This document shows, in pieces, positions 32,344-32,606 of a stretch of 32,606 bases of DNA (position 1 is the stretch's first letter; each line of letters begins with the position of its first letter). Under the pieces are notes generated by a model. The model saw nothing but the letters and a program-made list of their open reading frames with translations, was not told the DNA's origin and did no database searches. The stretch comes from JAVBLW01 sp031553215 (lineage in GTDB: Bacteria > Bacillota_I > Bacilli_A > Acholeplasmatales > Anaeroplasmataceae). The stretch spans positions 1 through 32,606 of the forward strand of contig JAVBLW010000004.1 in assembly GCA_031553215.1 (NCBI GenBank), in the 5' to 3' direction. A program made the position numbers and the translations under genes.

Positions 32344-32420
32344 TGGTCGGAAAGACAGGATTTGAACCTGCGACCTCCTGGTCCCAAACCAGGCGCTCTA
32401 CCAAGCTAAGCTACTTTCCG
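32344..32420 (-). tRNA. tRNA-Pro (TGG)
   Basis: The minus strand has acceptor CGGAAAG/CTTTCCG, anticodon loop TTTGGGA giving TGG, the T-arm with GGTTCAAATCC, and encoded CCA (32344-32346). Length 77 nt with CCA. Confidence 0.96.
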
Positions 32421-32471
32421 ATGCGTATTAAATTATATCAAATTAGAATACTTAAGTCAACTAAAAATTAA

Positions 32472-32548
32472 TGGCGCCCACACTAGGACTTGAACCTAGG
32501 ACCCCTTGATTAACAGTCAAGTGCTCTAACCAACTGAGCTATGTAGGC
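32472..32548 (-). tRNA. tRNA-Asn (GTT)
   Basis: The minus strand has acceptor GCCTACA/TGTGGGC (one G-U), anticodon loop CTGTTAA giving GTT, T-arm GGTTCAAGTCC and encoded CCA (32472-32474). It is the first tRNA after 5S rRNA. Confidence 0.96.
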
Positions 32549-32570
32549 ATGTATATAATAAAAAAGAATA

Positions 32571-32606
32571 TAGCCTGGCAACTTCCTACTCTTGCACGTA
32601 TGTACT
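32571..32606 (-). rRNA. rrf: 5S rRNA, 3' end only
   Basis: The minus strand reads GCAAGAGTAGGAAGTTGCC then AGGCTA, the conserved 3' end of bacterial 5S rRNA (GAGAGTAGGACG...GCCAGGC type). The rest lies beyond the window. It marks the end of an rRNA operon followed by tRNA-Asn, -Pro and -Gly. Confidence 0.88.

Noticed and set aside
1..32606. CRISPR array or insertion sequence
   Set aside because: No regularly spaced direct repeats with unique spacers and no transposase or terminal inverted repeats were seen.

Overview
The window is AT-rich bacterial chromosome from a low-G+C Gram-positive organism (Bacillota). The pointers are AGGAGG/AGGTGA-type ribosome binding sites with ATG starts, TGn-extended -10 promoters, a cobalamin riboswitch, a GerA-type spore germination operon, YidD, CvfB, and an rRNA operon trailed by tRNAs with encoded CCA. 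TGA is used as a stop (ATGA junctions at 5194-5197 and 6276-6279), so this is not the mycoplasma code. A class III (anaerobic) ribonucleotide reductase and an LplD-like GH4 glycosidase fit a strictly or mainly anaerobic, probably gut-associated, spore-forming lineage. The species cannot be named from this sequence.

Layout, left to right. 1-360 is the start of a lipoprotein with a lamin-tail-like domain, cut by the window edge. 531-2257 holds a low-molecular-weight tyrosine phosphatase, exonuclease III and a small membrane protein. 2360-3599 is an XRE regulator with membrane segments plus a small membrane protein, behind a promoter carrying phased operator-like repeats. 3818-7370 is a gerKA-gerKC-gerKB-like operon on the plus strand. 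7397-9193 is an AsnB-like asparagine synthase whose catalytic N-terminal Cys is Ser. 9288-9581 is yidD. 9583-12642 is an operon of gltX, a 137-aa unknown, a 48-aa unknown and cvfB. 12738-15871 is nrdD-nrdG-dut. 16001-16696 is a methyltransferase. 16701-18885 is a CmpB-family membrane protein and a GH4 glycosidase. 18962-20124 is a B12 riboswitch followed by a 39-aa ORF, a DUF4430 protein and an ECF S component, read as a cobalamin uptake unit.

The largest unit is 20184-30645. It is an apparent five-gene operon encoding a YwaF-like polytopic membrane protein, an ABC-2 ATPase and permease, a 967-aa membrane-anchored protein with bacterial Ig-like repeats and a beta-helix, and a 1214-aa lipoprotein with FN3-like, InlB-like and beta-helix parts. 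It is the best candidate here for an undescribed cell-surface system.

The right end carries a 426-base AT-rich intergenic region with inverted repeats, a holin-like small membrane protein, a pentapeptide-repeat protein, and the 3' end of a minus-strand rRNA operon (5S, tRNA-Asn, tRNA-Pro, tRNA-Gly, terminator). Most genes lie on the minus strand, co-directional with the rRNA operon. At three of the four convergent junctions the shared terminator hairpin contains one or both stop codons.
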